This document shows, piece after piece, positions 1 to 6,188 of a stretch of 6,188 nt of DNA; within the stretch, counting starts at the first letter, position 1; every line of letters starts with the position of its first letter. The notes beneath the pieces are model-generated. The model was not told where the DNA came from. It ran no database searches and saw only the letters and a program-made list of their open reading frames with translations. The stretch is from Planktotalea sp. (GTDB lineage Bacteria; Pseudomonadota; Alphaproteobacteria; Rhodobacterales; Rhodobacteraceae): positions 1 to 6,188 of the forward strand of contig JAHEGL010000201.1 of NCBI GenBank assembly GCA_024645145.1, written 5' to 3'. A program made the position numbers and the translations under genes.

Positions 1-687
1 ACCTGCTTTACCGCCATAAACGGCCGCCATCCCGAATTGCGCGGAAAAGACACCGCCTAGCAAAAACATCCCGACAACACCCAATGGCGATACTTCGTAG
101 AGCTTTTTCAAGGACATCGGCTTTGTTGTATCAAATGCAGGTGTCGGTGTGATCGACAGTAAAATCGGCGCAAATGCGATCGAAACAAGAACCGACGGAA
201 CAATGAACAAAATGTAGCCAGACGGATCGCCAAGCAACAAAACACCCTGCGCAGCAACAATTCCGATCATCTGAACGATCATATAAAGCGACAAGGTCTG
301 GCCGCGGTTCTCGTTCGTGGCAGAGTTGTTCAGCCAGCTTTCTGCTGTGACGTAAACGGCCGAAAAACAGAAACCAATGATGATACGGCCTATCATCCAA
401 GCCTCTGCATTTGCGAGTGCTGGGTAAAGGATCAAAACCGCAGAAATAAGCGAGGCAAGCGCCGCAAAGACCCGCACATGCCCGACACGTCGGATCATAT
501 CAGGCGCGGCACGCGACCCGAACAGAAATCCGATAAAATAAGCCGACATTACGAGCGACATCTCGAAGGTCGAGAAGCCCTCAATTTCGCCACGAACGCC
601 CAAAAGCGTGCCCTGCAGGCCATTACCAAGCATTAAGAGCATCATACCGAGCAAAAGTGCCCAAGAATTTTGAAGAACTGAGAACAT
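1..687 (-). CDS. MFS transporter, YcaD-like, partial (C-terminal part beyond left edge)
   Basis: This is an inner-membrane transporter of the major facilitator superfamily; its substrate cannot be told from the sequence. The frame runs without a stop from an ATG at 687 to base 1, giving the first 229 residues. Full-length relatives have roughly 380-420, so nearly half is missing. It opens with a hydrophobic helix (LLLGMMLLMLGNGLQG), and several more hydrophobic segments follow. The region around residues 110-150 carries GRIIIGF, then AESWLN, NENRG and LSLYMIVQ. This closely matches the pattern R-x-x-x-G, V-x-ES, NRG, YMxV of E. coli YcaD as I remember it. A loop rich in Pro, Thr and Lys near residues 180-195 is probably the central cytoplasmic loop between the two six-helix halves. 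The start is supported by GGAG at 694-697, six bases upstream. It lies 98 bases downstream of queA on the same strand, past a possible terminator, so it may have its own promoter. Fold assignment is confident, subfamily fairly so, substrate unknown. Confidence 0.9.
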   Translation of the reverse strand, partial: MFSVLQNSWALLLGMMLLMLGNGLQGTLLGVRGEIEGFSTFEMSLVMSAYFIGFLFGSRAAPDMIRRVGHVRVFAALASLISAVLILYPALANAEAWMIGRIIIGFCFSAVYVTAESWLNNSATNENRGQTLSLYMIVQMIGIVAAQGVLLLGDPSGYILFIVPSVLVSIAFAPILLSITPTPAFDTTKPMSLKKLYEVSPLGVVGMFLLGGVFSAQFGMAAVYGGKAG

Positions 688-693
688 CGTAAG

Positions 694-697
694 CTCC
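694..697 (-). promoter_or_regulatory. Ribosome binding site of the MFS gene
   Basis: On the minus strand GGAG sits six bases before the ATG at 687. It is the only good Shine-Dalgarno match nearby and fixes the start of the transporter, which has no other plausible upstream start. Confidence 0.6.
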
Positions 698-741
698 GCT
701 TGAGCGAATGGTTAAAATTCGAGCGCTATACCCGTTCGCAC

Positions 742-756
742 TAAACAAAAGGTTTA
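742..756. repeat. Short inverted repeat TAAAC-N5-GTTTA
   Basis: Two perfect five-base arms flank a five-base AAAAG/CTTTT centre, 55 bases upstream of the MFS start codon. The site overlaps the T-rich tail of the queA hairpin. It is in a suitable place for a regulator of the MFS gene, but the arms are short and AT-rich, so chance is a real alternative. Confidence 0.25.
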
Positions 757-780
757 CACGCGACACCTGATGTCGCTGTG
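742..780 (-). terminator. Possible intrinsic terminator after queA
   Basis: Read on the minus strand, five bases after the queA stop, the arms GCGACA and TGTCGC pair perfectly (771-776 with 760-765) around a five-base loop. Three further pairs, CAC with GTG (778-780 with 757-759), form if one base at 777 bulges out. The strand then continues with TAAACCTTTTGTTTAG, a T-rich but interrupted tract. The stem and its position fit a Rho-independent terminator for the queA transcript. The imperfect T-run makes it weak, so partial read-through into the MFS gene is likely. Confidence 0.5.
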
Positions 781-785
781 ACGAA

Positions 786-1844
786 CTATGTGTGTGGGAT
801 CAACAGCGAGCTGTCTCCGTAGGAAAAAAAACGGTACTCGTTTTTGATCGCGTAGCTGTAAATCTCGTCCATGCGGGCTTTGCCCATCAAGGCAGATACC
901 AACATCATCAATGTGCTTTTCGGTAAATGGAAATTGGTCATTAAGGCGTCGGCGACGTTAAAGTCGAACCCGGGGTAGATGAAAATATCGGTTTCACCTT
1001 CCCAAGGGATAATTTGACCATCTTTTGCCGCTGCACTTTCAATCAGACGCAGCGTAGTTGTTCCAACGGGAATGACCCGTCGACCTTCCTTTTTCGCCCG
1101 CAAAATTTGATTAGCGGCAGTCGCACTAACTTGCCCCCATTCTGCGTGCATTTTGTGGGTTGTGACATCATCCACTTTGACAGGCAGAAATGTCCCTGCC
1201 CCAACATGCAACGTAACATGTGCAAACTCGACACCGCGTTCTTGCAGCTGTGCTAGCAAGTCCGCGTCAAAGTGGAGCGATGCCGTTGGTGCGGCAACTG
1301 CTCCGGAATACTGTGCGAACACAGTCTGGTAATCGTCTTTGTCCTGCTCGTCAGCCGCGCGTTTGGCTGCGATATAGGGCGGCAAAGGCATCGCCCCTGC
1401 CAAGGCCAAAGCCGCGTCAAAATCATCGCCTTTCAGGTTAAATGAAAGAACACCCTGCCCGTCTTCTTCGGCAATCAACGTCGCGCTCAGATCTTGTGAA
1501 AAGACGATAACTTCGCCTTCTTTCAATTTGCGCAAGGGCTTTATCAAAGCACGCCAGTCGCCCTGTTGCGCGCTAGGTTCTAGCAACGTCACTTCGATCT
1601 TTGCCTCACCTGATCCATGCGCGCTTTCACGACGGCGCAATCCAAAAAGGCGCGCTGGAATAACTTTGGTATTGTTCAGCACCAAAAGGTCACCGGGTTC
1701 GAAAATTTCCGGCAAATCAGAGACATGCCTGTCCTCAATCACGCCAGCTTGAGCCAATAACAAACGCGCGGAAGAACGCGGCGAGACCGGACGCGTTGCA
1801 ATCAAGTGATCTGGTAAGTCAAAGTCGAAGTCACTCAGTTTCAT
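786..1844 (-). CDS. queA: tRNA preQ1(34) S-adenosylmethionine ribosyltransferase-isomerase QueA
   Basis: This cytoplasmic enzyme transfers and isomerises the ribosyl part of S-adenosylmethionine onto preQ1 already placed at position 34 of tRNAs with a GUN anticodon, making epoxyqueuosine; a reductase (QueG or QueH) then gives queuosine. The 352 residues match the family's usual length (about 340-360). Motifs run in the family order: DFDFDLP at 5-11, SSARLL at 24-29, [13 protein letters not shown] at 54-66, MPLPPYIA at 152-159, [12 protein letters not shown] at 181-192, [14 protein letters not shown] at 209-222, MHAEWGQV at 232-239, [14 protein letters not shown] at 257-270, [16 protein letters not shown] at 303-318 and [11 protein letters not shown] at 338-348. 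The ATG follows the upstream gene's stop by five bases and has no convincing Shine-Dalgarno sequence, so translation is probably coupled. An ATG at 1849 meets a stop after two codons and is excluded. The partner gene tgt, which often lies nearby, is not in the window. Function is highly certain. Confidence 0.97.
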   Translation of the reverse strand: MKLSDFDFDLPDHLIATRPVSPRSSARLLLAQAGVIEDRHVSDLPEIFEPGDLLVLNNTKVIPARLFGLRRRESAHGSGEAKIEVTLLEPSAQQGDWRALIKPLRKLKEGEVIVFSQDLSATLIAEEDGQGVLSFNLKGDDFDAALALAGAMPLPPYIAAKRAADEQDKDDYQTVFAQYSGAVAAPTASLHFDADLLAQLQERGVEFAHVTLHVGAGTFLPVKVDDVTTHKMHAEWGQVSATAANQILRAKKEGRRVIPVGTTTLRLIESAAAKDGQIIPWEGETDIFIYPGFDFNVADALMTNFHLPKSTLMMLVSALMGKARMDEIYSYAIKNEYRFFSYGDSSLLIPHT

Positions 1845-1849
1845 GGCAT

Positions 1850-4800
1850 TTACTGACTTAGTTTGGGCGGTGGTCTACGAAAAATCTCGCGAAACATTCC
1901 GGGGGTGAACAGGCTAAGTGGATTTACATCAAACTTTGGCGCACTAGCAGGTCCGAGTGCGTTGAAATTGAAGCCAATAAGCCCTTCACCACGGCGGGTA
2001 AAGATCGAACCAATTCCGTTAATCACAAAAAATGGCGAGACAACGCCCTGCATATCAAGCTGTTTGCTGGCAACGTCATAGTATCCATCAACCGAAAACC
2101 CGAGCGATGGGCCAATTGCGCTGCCCTCGGAAACGACAATCGTTTTGGGTGTAATCCTGAACGTGCTGTCCACGTCTGTGAAAACAAGCCCCCGACCATC
2201 AAGTTGCTCAAGCAAGCCAATCCCGCTTGCGACACTCAAAAGTGCCAATGCGGGCGGCGCATCGCGCAAACGCAAATTTTTGATATTAAGCGTTCCGTCA
2301 TAATGCCCTGCCGTCGCACGTGGAAACAAACTCAAGGTCATAGCCCCTTCATCAGCGTGCTTTAACAAGCCCGCATCGCTCAAGGTTGCGCCTGCATTCG
2401 CGCTCGTGACCTGTACGGCTGTTCGCCCTTCGCGGGGAGTCGTGCGACCTGTGATCCGCCCTTTACCGTTCAATCGCGCATTGAAAGTCCCGTTGAGACC
2501 GCCACTAGATTGGAACTGACCTTCAAAATTTTGCAACTCAATCTCTTTCGTGACTTGCAAACTTGCGAGCGAAACCGTCAAAGGAGTTGCACCTGTATTG
2601 GCCGCGCTGTCTTGCGCAGGAATACGACGCAGATCCAAAAAGCCGCCATTCAGCGATACAGCAGGCGGCACATTGCGTCCTCGCCCCGTCAGCGTCACAG
2701 GGGAATCGAGCCAATCCCCTACTTGAACGCGCCCGAATTGCGCGCGTTCCAACGTGCCAGAAGAGCTGATCGAAATCGCGCCATTCGCCGTCAAACCCGG
2801 CGCGTCGAACGCCAGACTCTCGACAACTGGTGGCCCTGCCTTTTCACTGCCGAGCAGCCCGCGCACATTGAGCGATCCGCGCGCATTCGCGGATTTACGA
2901 TATCCAAGCGGCGCAATGGCCACATTCAGCCCACGCAAGTTGGAACTCAACGCAAAGCGCGCAGGTGCATTCGCACGCAGATCCAGCGTGACGTCACCAC
3001 GTCCTTTGCCCGAAATCGAGCCGGGTGGTAATCCAATATTAAACGTCTCAACAAATTGCGCCGACAGCTCTACTTGGCCACTCAACTGACTGCCCGCCCC
3101 CGGTTGACCAAGCGGCATGCGCCAGCCGCCCTCGACCGGCACGGCGTCGATGCGTCCTGATCCTGTGAGGGTGATTTCGTCCGGTTTCGCGCGCAAAGCC
3201 AGTTTATCAGCCGCGATAATGCGCCCTTTAACCAAACGATCGCTTCGAACCCGCGTAATATCACCCGCAATGTCAAAATTGATTTCAGAGGCTGGGATTT
3301 TCTGTTTCAGCGCGAAACCAATATCCCCACGCAGGTCTGCGCGCCCTTCTGCAAGATCTACCGCGTACCCGGCCTTGCTGAGAAACGAAAACGGGTCTTG
3401 ATCAAGCAAGGACAGGGCCGCCGTGACGCTGCTGTTTGTCACCAGCTCTACAGTCGCGGGCGCGCCACGCAGACTTACATCAGGAATTTCGAAAACTGTT
3501 CCGCTCACATCAATGCGTCCGCCTTCAGAGGGCGTTACATAACCTGCCTCGGTTGCGGCTAAAAAACGTGATCCTTCAAGGCGCACATATCCTCGCGCCT
3601 CTGTGATTGCAGGCATCGACTTCATAAATCGCAGCGACGCATCCTCATACGCGAAATCCAGATGAAGATCAGGGGGCGTATCCGGCAAAGCGCGAAACGC
3701 GAGGCGCGCATTTTTGATGTCACCCTGCAGGATGTTTTGCTCGATCCAATCGTGCGTTTTTGGCTTCACACTATCCGGCCAGACGTTCAGAACCCTTTTG
3801 ATATCAAGGGTATCAGCGCGCGCATCAAGGGCAACGTGCCAGCCCTCGTCGCCAATATCAGCGCGACCGTTTGCAATAAGCGTTTGATCGCCCTCGCGTA
3901 GAACCAACTGACCGATATCAAGCCGAAACGGATCAAAGACGATCCGCATGTCCAGATCCGCTTGCTCTAACGTTACAGGGGTTTCGTAAAGCTGGTTTGG
4001 GTTGGCGCGCACACTTGTCAGGCGAAATTGGCCTAGCAATGCCTCTGGCCAACCCTCAGGCGCATTTTGAAGCCGCGCCCGCCCTTCGCCGCGCGCTTCA
4101 AGCCACGCGGATTTCACACTAACCTCGGAAAACTCAAGCGTGTTTTCGTTGGGATCAAAGGCGAAATAGGCCTGCGCGCCGTCAAATGGAACCGGCTTTG
4201 CTTCGTCCTCAGGCTTCACCACGCCAGCACCAATTTGCAACGTCGCATTCAATGGCCCCAAAGCCCCAGCGTCATTTACTTCTGTGCGCAGTGAGCCTGA
4301 AATAGGGGCGCGCAATGCTCCCATCCAAGCGAGCGCACCGCTTTGGCTCGCGATATCTTCCGAGGGGGCATCAGCAAGCGACACCCCTATGCGCGCAGCG
4401 GGTGAGCCAATTTCGCTTTCATAACTTAATTCTAAGGTGGTAGCGTAATCTTGCCCACCGAGCAACGCAAAATCAGCACCAATCGAGAGAACATCACTCT
4501 TCGCCGAAACGCGCATACGACCGCCATCAACCGTCCAAGCACGCCCCGCACGTGCATCTTCATAGAGCACTGTCAGGCTCGTGGCATTCACGTCGCGCAA
4601 GTATCGAAGATCAGGTTGCACAAGCAATTGATCAAGCCTTTCAACCAACTCAATCAAACTGCCCCCCTCGCCGCTTGCCTGCAGCGCAGAGCCAATGGTC
4701 AAATCAAAGCCGCCGTTGCGATCACGACGCAACTTCATCAATGCCCCAGATAGCGAAATTTTCTTGGGCAGAAACTGCCCCCTTAATGCGGCTGGAAACG

Positions 4801-5158
4801 ACGCGCGCACGCTAAGTTCCCCTAAGGAAGCAAAGGGCAAACCCGTGTCATCCTGAACGCTGACATTCTGAAAGAAAACACGCGGGCTTAGATCAGAGCG
4901 CTCAACGCGCAATGAAATTGTGCCAATGTCGACGTCCACACCAGGCAAAGCTTCCGCAATCTTGCGATCTATCTGGGTTTGCAGCCAATCAGGCGCTTCA
5001 ATGTCTCGCCCAACAAGCAAAACAAAGCCAATCGTCAACGCAACAGCAAAGCCGCCCATACCCGTTAGGATCGCACGTGTCGCATACCATCCCCAAGGGT
5101 GTTTGACGCGCACAACCGGATCGGGCGCATCTTCAGGCGTCTGCGGCACATCGCTCAT
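1850..5158 (-). CDS. AsmA/YhdP-like envelope protein with DUF3971-type region
   Basis: This is a very long protein (1102 residues from the ATG at 5158) of the AsmA-like superfamily, to which E. coli YhdP, TamB and YdbH belong. Those proteins are anchored in the inner membrane, span the periplasm as long beta-rich grooves, and are linked to phospholipid transport to the outer membrane. Here a charged N-terminus (RVKHPWGW) is followed by one membrane helix at about 27-51, then a long periplasmic part of repeating beta-strand character. At about 460-480 the pattern VWP...[14 protein letters not shown] is typical of the DUF3971/YhdP group. The last 130 or so residues (from about 971) form an AsmA-like C-terminal region: [44 protein letters not shown] and [24 protein letters not shown]. 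An in-frame TTG at 5185 would add nine residues (MKRRAKPTD); I prefer the ATG because TTG starts are rare, though neither has a strong ribosome site. queA begins five bases after its stop. Family is confident; the exact cargo and role are inferred. Confidence 0.92.
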   Translation of the reverse strand: MSDVPQTPEDAPDPVVRVKHPWGWYATRAILTGMGGFAVALTIGFVLLVGRDIEAPDWLQTQIDRKIAEALPGVDVDIGTISLRVERSDLSPRVFFQNVSVQDDTGLPFASLGELSVRASFPAALRGQFLPKKISLSGALMKLRRDRNGGFDLTIGSALQASGEGGSLIELVERLDQLLVQPDLRYLRDVNATSLTVLYEDARAGRAWTVDGGRMRVSAKSDVLSIGADFALLGGQDYATTLELSYESEIGSPAARIGVSLADAPSEDIASQSGALAWMGALRAPISGSLRTEVNDAGALGPLNATLQIGAGVVKPEDEAKPVPFDGAQAYFAFDPNENTLEFSEVSVKSAWLEARGEGRARLQNAPEGWPEALLGQFRLTSVRANPNQLYETPVTLEQADLDMRIVFDPFRLDIGQLVLREGDQTLIANGRADIGDEGWHVALDARADTLDIKRVLNVWPDSVKPKTHDWIEQNILQGDIKNARLAFRALPDTPPDLHLDFAYEDASLRFMKSMPAITEARGYVRLEGSRFLAATEAGYVTPSEGGRIDVSGTVFEIPDVSLRGAPATVELVTNSSVTAALSLLDQDPFSFLSKAGYAVDLAEGRADLRGDIGFALKQKIPASEINFDIAGDITRVRSDRLVKGRIIAADKLALRAKPDEITLTGSGRIDAVPVEGGWRMPLGQPGAGSQLSGQVELSAQFVETFNIGLPPGSISGKGRGDVTLDLRANAPARFALSSNLRGLNVAIAPLGYRKSANARGSLNVRGLLGSEKAGPPVVESLAFDAPGLTANGAISISSSGTLERAQFGRVQVGDWLDSPVTLTGRGRNVPPAVSLNGGFLDLRRIPAQDSAANTGATPLTVSLASLQVTKEIELQNFEGQFQSSGGLNGTFNARLNGKGRITGRTTPREGRTAVQVTSANAGATLSDAGLLKHADEGAMTLSLFPRATAGHYDGTLNIKNLRLRDAPPALALLSVASGIGLLEQLDGRGLVFTDVDSTFRITPKTIVVSEGSAIGPSLGFSVDGYYDVASKQLDMQGVVSPFFVINGIGSIFTRRGEGLIGFNFNALGPASAPKFDVNPLSLFTPGMFREIFRRPPPKLSQ

Positions 5159-5207
5159 ATCTGTTGGCTTAGCCCTTCGCTTCAAAGCTGGCGTTCTCTT
5201 GATCCGC

Positions 5208-5243
5208 CTCTTCTAATATGAAACGTAGTGCAAGCAAAACCAA
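5208..5243 (-). promoter_or_regulatory. Candidate promoter for the AsmA-like gene and queA
   Basis: On the minus strand TTGGTT (5238-5243) and CATATT (5215-5220) stand 17 bases apart, the ideal spacing for the housekeeping sigma factor, though each box is only a moderate match to TTGACA and TATAAT. Transcription would start near 5208, leaving a leader of about 50 bases to the ATG at 5158 or about 22 to the TTG at 5185. The -35 box overlaps the bcp ribosome site on the other strand, so the two divergent genes could interfere. Confidence 0.35.
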
Positions 5244-5246
5244 GGA
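5242..5246 (+). promoter_or_regulatory. Ribosome binding site of bcp
   Basis: AAGGA lies eight bases before the ATG at 5255 and decides the start of the peroxiredoxin gene. An earlier ATG at 5248 is in another frame. Confidence 0.7.
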
Positions 5247-5254
5247 AATGAAAA

Positions 5255-5722
5255 ATGATTGATATCGGTGATAAAGCGCCTGACTTTAACCTGCCTGCAA
5301 GTGGCGAAAGGTCTCAATTTAGTTTGGCAGATTCCAACGGGCCATTGGTGCTGTTTTTCTACCCACGCGATGACACGCCTGGCTGCACGAAAGAAGCGAT
5401 TGCTTTCACAGGCATGGAAGCCGAGTTTTCAGCACTTGGCGTCACAATCTGGGGAATTTCAGCGGATAGCGTTGCCAGCCATGAAAAGTTCGCGGCGAAG
5501 CACGCGCTCTCAATGCCTTTGCTCGCTGACGAAGACAACGCTGTGTGCGAAGCCTTTGGCGTCTGGAAAGAGAAAAACATGTACGGCAAAAAGTTCTTCG
5601 GAATTGAGCGTGCAACGTTTCTGATAAATGCAGACGGTACAATCGCCCAAGCTTGGCGCAAGGTAAAAGTGCCCGGCCATGCGGAAGCGGTGCTCGATGC
5701 GGCGAAAGCCCTCGCCACATGA
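5255..5722 (+). CDS. bcp: Thiol peroxidase, Bcp/PrxQ-type peroxiredoxin
   Basis: This small cytoplasmic peroxidase reduces hydrogen peroxide and organic hydroperoxides with electrons from thioredoxin or a similar thiol donor. The 155 residues fit the Bcp/PrxQ length (about 150-160). Family marks are GDKAPDFNLP at 5-14, FFYPRDDTPGCT at 34-45 with the peroxidatic Cys44 and its Thr41 and Pro37 neighbours, GISAD at 67-71, LLADEDNAVCEAFGVW at 89-104, and GIERATFLI at 116-124 containing the expected active-site arginine (Arg119). E. coli Bcp has its resolving cysteine five residues after the peroxidatic one; here that place is Ile49. The only other cysteine is Cys98, which matches a non-essential cysteine of E. 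coli Bcp, so the enzyme probably works by a one-cysteine mechanism. It is the first gene of a rightward pair whose second gene overlaps its stop by four bases. Family is very certain; mechanism is inferred from the cysteines. Confidence 0.96.
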   Translation: MIDIGDKAPDFNLPASGERSQFSLADSNGPLVLFFYPRDDTPGCTKEAIAFTGMEAEFSALGVTIWGISADSVASHEKFAAKHALSMPLLADEDNAVCEAFGVWKEKNMYGKKFFGIERATFLINADGTIAQAWRKVKVPGHAEAVLDAAKALAT

Positions 5723-6188
5723 AACCTTTGGCGCAGATGGCGCTTGATGTGTTGCAAACCGCTGATGGTCGCGAAAAGACAGCGCTTTCGCTCAAATATG
5801 CAGCAGAATGGCGCGCGGCACGTAAAAACGGGGATGCTGTTGAAATTGGCACCGCCAATCCGCCCATGCACCCTGCCCGCCCATCTGCGCCAGAACTTCT
5901 TTCTCCGCGCGATGTGCCGCGCCGCAAACCCGGCTCGCCTGACGGGCGTATCGCTTTGCTTCATGCTGTTGCACATATAGAACTCAACGCAGTCGATCTA
6001 CATTGGGACATTATCGCCCGTTTTAGCCATATCCCGCTTCCCATCGGGTTTTATGATGATTGGGTGAGCGCGGCGGATGACGAATCCAAACACTTCAATT
6101 TGATGTGTGACTGCCTCGAAGAAATGGGGAGCTTCTATGGTGCATTACCTGCCCATGCAGGCATGTGGCGTGCAGCCGAAGACACCGC
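5719..6188 (+). CDS. DUF455 ferritin-like protein, partial (C-terminal part beyond right edge)
   Basis: The frame opens at an ATG whose last bases are the bcp stop (ATGA) and stays open to the right edge, giving 156 residues; members of the family usually have about 250-280. The sequence fits DUF455, a ferritin-like group related in fold to the di-iron tRNA hydroxylase MiaE. After an N-terminal helix and a basic, proline-rich stretch (about 45-74, with SPRDVPRRKPGSPDGR), the core begins: LLHAVAHIELNAVDLHWD at 80-97 gives Glu88 with nearby His86 and His95, and DDESKHFNLM at 120-129 gives Glu122 and His125 in an E-x-x-H arrangement, as in di-iron four-helix bundles. The second half, with the remaining ligands, is outside the window. 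There is no clear Shine-Dalgarno site, so translation probably depends on that of bcp. Cellular function is unknown; metal binding is inferred from the fold and residues. The family call is fairly confident. Confidence 0.85.
   Translation, partial: MKPLAQMALDVLQTADGREKTALSLKYAAEWRAARKNGDAVEIGTANPPMHPARPSAPELLSPRDVPRRKPGSPDGRIALLHAVAHIELNAVDLHWDIIARFSHIPLPIGFYDDWVSAADDESKHFNLMCDCLEEMGSFYGALPAHAGMWRAAEDT

Larger units (their letters stand above)
5186..5254. promoter_or_regulatory. Divergent intergenic region between the AsmA-like gene and bcp
   Basis: This gap must hold the promoters for both divergent blocks unless one lies inside a gene. On the plus strand the best -10-like sequence for bcp is TAATAT at 5214-5219, with no good -35 box at the right distance, so that promoter is weak or depends on an activator. 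I see no clear operator palindrome, OxyR-like site or riboswitch here. Confidence 0.5.

Noticed and set aside
131..400. Minus-strand open frame of 89 residues inside the MFS gene
   Set aside because: It lies in another frame on the same strand as the transporter, is rich in Arg, Cys and His, and has no family resemblance; the transporter frame is open throughout with matching motifs.
2510..3031. Long plus-strand open frame (173 residues) opposite the AsmA-like gene
   Set aside because: It is antisense to a well-supported gene, has an arginine- and glutamine-rich low-complexity look, no ribosome site and no recognisable family.
5208..5254. Possible OxyR or other peroxide-responsive site upstream of bcp
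   Set aside because: I could not find the spaced ATAG/CTAT-type pattern or any convincing dyad; only a weak -10-like TAATAT is present.
5359..5976. Long minus-strand open frame (205 residues) opposite bcp and the DUF455 gene
   Set aside because: It covers two genes with clear family motifs on the other strand and shows no motif or start signal of its own; it is a shadow of GC-biased codons.
1..6188. CRISPR, tRNA, insertion sequence, phage or defence genes
   Set aside because: No direct repeat array, cloverleaf, terminal inverted repeats, transposase or nuclease motifs were seen; nearly all bases belong to five housekeeping-type genes.

Overview
The window looks like ordinary chromosomal sequence from an alphaproteobacterium, most likely a Roseobacter-type member of the Rhodobacteraceae. 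This rests on protein style (a QueA ending in YGDSSLLIP, a very long AsmA/YhdP-like protein, a Bcp peroxiredoxin with a PGCTKEA active site, a DUF455 ferritin-like protein), moderate GC content and dense packing. It is inference from memory of these families, not from a search. I found no mobile element, CRISPR array, tRNA, rRNA or clear sign of horizontal transfer.

Layout: five protein genes in two divergent blocks that share a short intergenic region near 5186-5254. The leftward block (minus strand, read from right to left) holds a large AsmA/YhdP-like inner-membrane-anchored protein (1850-5158, possibly from a TTG at 5185), then queA (786-1844) only 5 bases after its stop, then a 98-base gap (688-785) with a terminator-like hairpin, then an MFS transporter of the YcaD type (1-687), cut by the left edge. 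The rightward block holds a Bcp/PrxQ-type thiol peroxidase (5255-5722) and, overlapping it by the four bases ATGA, a DUF455 ferritin-like protein (from 5719), cut by the right edge.

Functions: QueA performs the second-to-last step of queuosine synthesis on tRNA. The AsmA-like protein probably works at the envelope, in the family linked to phospholipid movement between the membranes. The MFS protein is a transporter of unknown substrate. Bcp removes peroxides. The DUF455 protein has a predicted metal-binding ferritin-like fold and no settled function, but its translational coupling to a peroxidase suggests a shared role, perhaps around peroxide or di-iron chemistry.

Nothing here amounts to a clearly new biological system. 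The points most worth a second look are the coupled Bcp-DUF455 pair, the lack of the usual resolving cysteine in Bcp, the hairpin plus overlapping palindrome between queA and the MFS gene, and the uncertain start of the AsmA-like gene.
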